This document shows positions 5,435 to 5,817 of a DNA stretch of 5,817 nt, in pieces; within the stretch, counting starts at the first letter, position 1; the number at the start of each line of letters is the position of its first letter. Position numbers and translations under genes: made by a program. The notes under the pieces are model-generated. The model ran no database searches. It was not told the origin of the DNA and worked only from the letters and a program-made list of their open reading frames with translations. Source of the stretch: Deltaproteobacteria bacterium (GTDB taxonomy: Bacteria > Desulfobacterota > DSM-4660 > Desulfatiglandales > Desulfatiglandaceae); NCBI GenBank assembly GCA_019314425.1, contig JAFCZI010000161.1:1-5817 (forward strand). Direction: 5' to 3'.

Positions 5435-5512
5435 TCCGCTCACCTGCTTTCGTTTCGTTTCCACACGACCCACGTCAGGATGCTCATACCAATTTTCAAT
5501 TCCCGGTTTCTT
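5435..5512 (-). other. Short open frame bridging the toxin and small-protein genes
   Basis: In the +1 frame relative to the toxin gene, codons stay open for 26 residues between a TGA (5515-5513) and the TAA (5434-5432) that overlaps the next start codon. The frame contains WYEHPDVGR and a basic end (TKRKQVSG). There is no ATG in it. It could be the tail of a decayed small gene, an alternative C-terminus of the toxin reached by frameshift, or chance. The protein-like look (Trp, Tyr, His, Pro cluster) is why it is listed. Confidence 0.2.
5439..5445 (-). promoter_or_regulatory. Shine-Dalgarno of the 79-aa gene
   Basis: AGGTGAG on the minus strand lies six bases before ATG 5432 and supports this start. 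It falls within the short bridging frame, so ribosomes finishing that frame would stop at the new start. Confidence 0.55.
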
Positions 5513-5816
5513 TCAACAAGTCGTAATATCTCCTTGAACCATGCAATATTCTCAAGATCGTAATTCGGTTTTCCGGCTCGTGAAACTGATAAAATATCAG
5601 ATAGCTTTCAAACATCAGAATTCTACAATCTCTGTTTATTCCTCTGCTTTTACAATCTATGCCCATATGCGGAGACGTTGGCAGTTTTTCAATAGCTGAT
5701 TGTATTTTATCGATATAATTCAACGCATTCAGGACACTGTCTTCAGCAATGTAGTCAAATATCGAATCAAGATCATCTTCGGCTTTGCATGTGTATACAA
5801 GGTCAACGAGACTCAT
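5496..5816 (-). CDS. RelE/ParE-family toxin of a type II toxin-antitoxin system
   Basis: The product has 106 residues, a normal length for RelE/ParE toxins. The N-terminus (LVYTCKAEDDLDSIFDYIAEDS) fits the family pattern of a first strand and then a helix with an acidic DL-x-x-I-x-x-YIA-x-DS motif. A helix with EKLPTSPHMG follows, then Arg-containing strands CRILMFESYLIFYQF, and finally the ILRILHGSRRYYDLL end, close to the usual VLRVLHGARD motif of ParE. ParE toxins of this type poison DNA gyrase, while RelE relatives cleave mRNA in the ribosome; I favour ParE from the helical N-terminus, but the target cannot be proven here. The start is one base from the window edge, so the antitoxin and ribosome binding site are outside. 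The start reads ATGA, which allows the common four-base overlap with the TGA of an upstream antitoxin gene. Confidence 0.85.
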   Translation of the reverse strand: MSLVDLVYTCKAEDDLDSIFDYIAEDSVLNALNYIDKIQSAIEKLPTSPHMGIDCKSRGINRDCRILMFESYLIFYQFHEPENRITILRILHGSRRYYDLLKETGN

Positions 5817-5817
5817 A

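Overview
The window looks like accessory sequence from a Gram-negative, probably environmental bacterium. A Desulfobacterota (former Deltaproteobacteria) or similar lineage is my best guess, because the intergenic repeat styles seen here (a CGCAAAG-type inverted repeat, an ATTGCGG micro-repeat tract, REP-like hairpins) are ones I associate from memory with such genomes. No rRNA, tRNA or phylogenetic marker is present, so this is only a lean. All four credible genes are on the minus strand.

Reading in the direction of transcription (right to left): a RelE/ParE-type toxin gene (5816-5496) touches the window edge, so any antitoxin gene lies outside. It is followed by a small uncharacterised 79-aa protein gene (5432-5193). 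A short open frame bridges the two and ends in TAATG at the start of the second gene. Next is about 205 bp of repeat-rich intergenic DNA: a small hairpin, a 27/28-nt inverted repeat and an ATTGCGG tract. The main gene of the window follows (4987-1640). It encodes an 1115-residue lipoprotein with a signal peptide, a lipobox, two Ig-like domains, an Asp-box beta-propeller and a C-terminal Ig-like region. The propeller is split between its third and fourth blades by about 360 residues of tandem repeats.

About 100 nt further on is an exported subtilisin-like (S8) protease gene (1539-403) with a perfect Shine-Dalgarno. It keeps the signal peptide, prodomain-like region, catalytic Asp and His and the oxyanion Asn. 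It stops before the catalytic Ser, at a junction where mobile-element-like sequence begins. The leftmost 440 bp hold only repeats and hairpins: a REP-like inverted pair, a GC-rich hairpin, a 40-nt imperfect hairpin and a possible small element bounded by imperfect inverted repeats.

The lipoprotein and protease genes are probably one transcription unit for two exported proteins, the second now apparently inactive. The most notable features are the propeller insert, whose repeat halves are ordered N-N-N-N-C-C-C-C, and the truncation of the protease.
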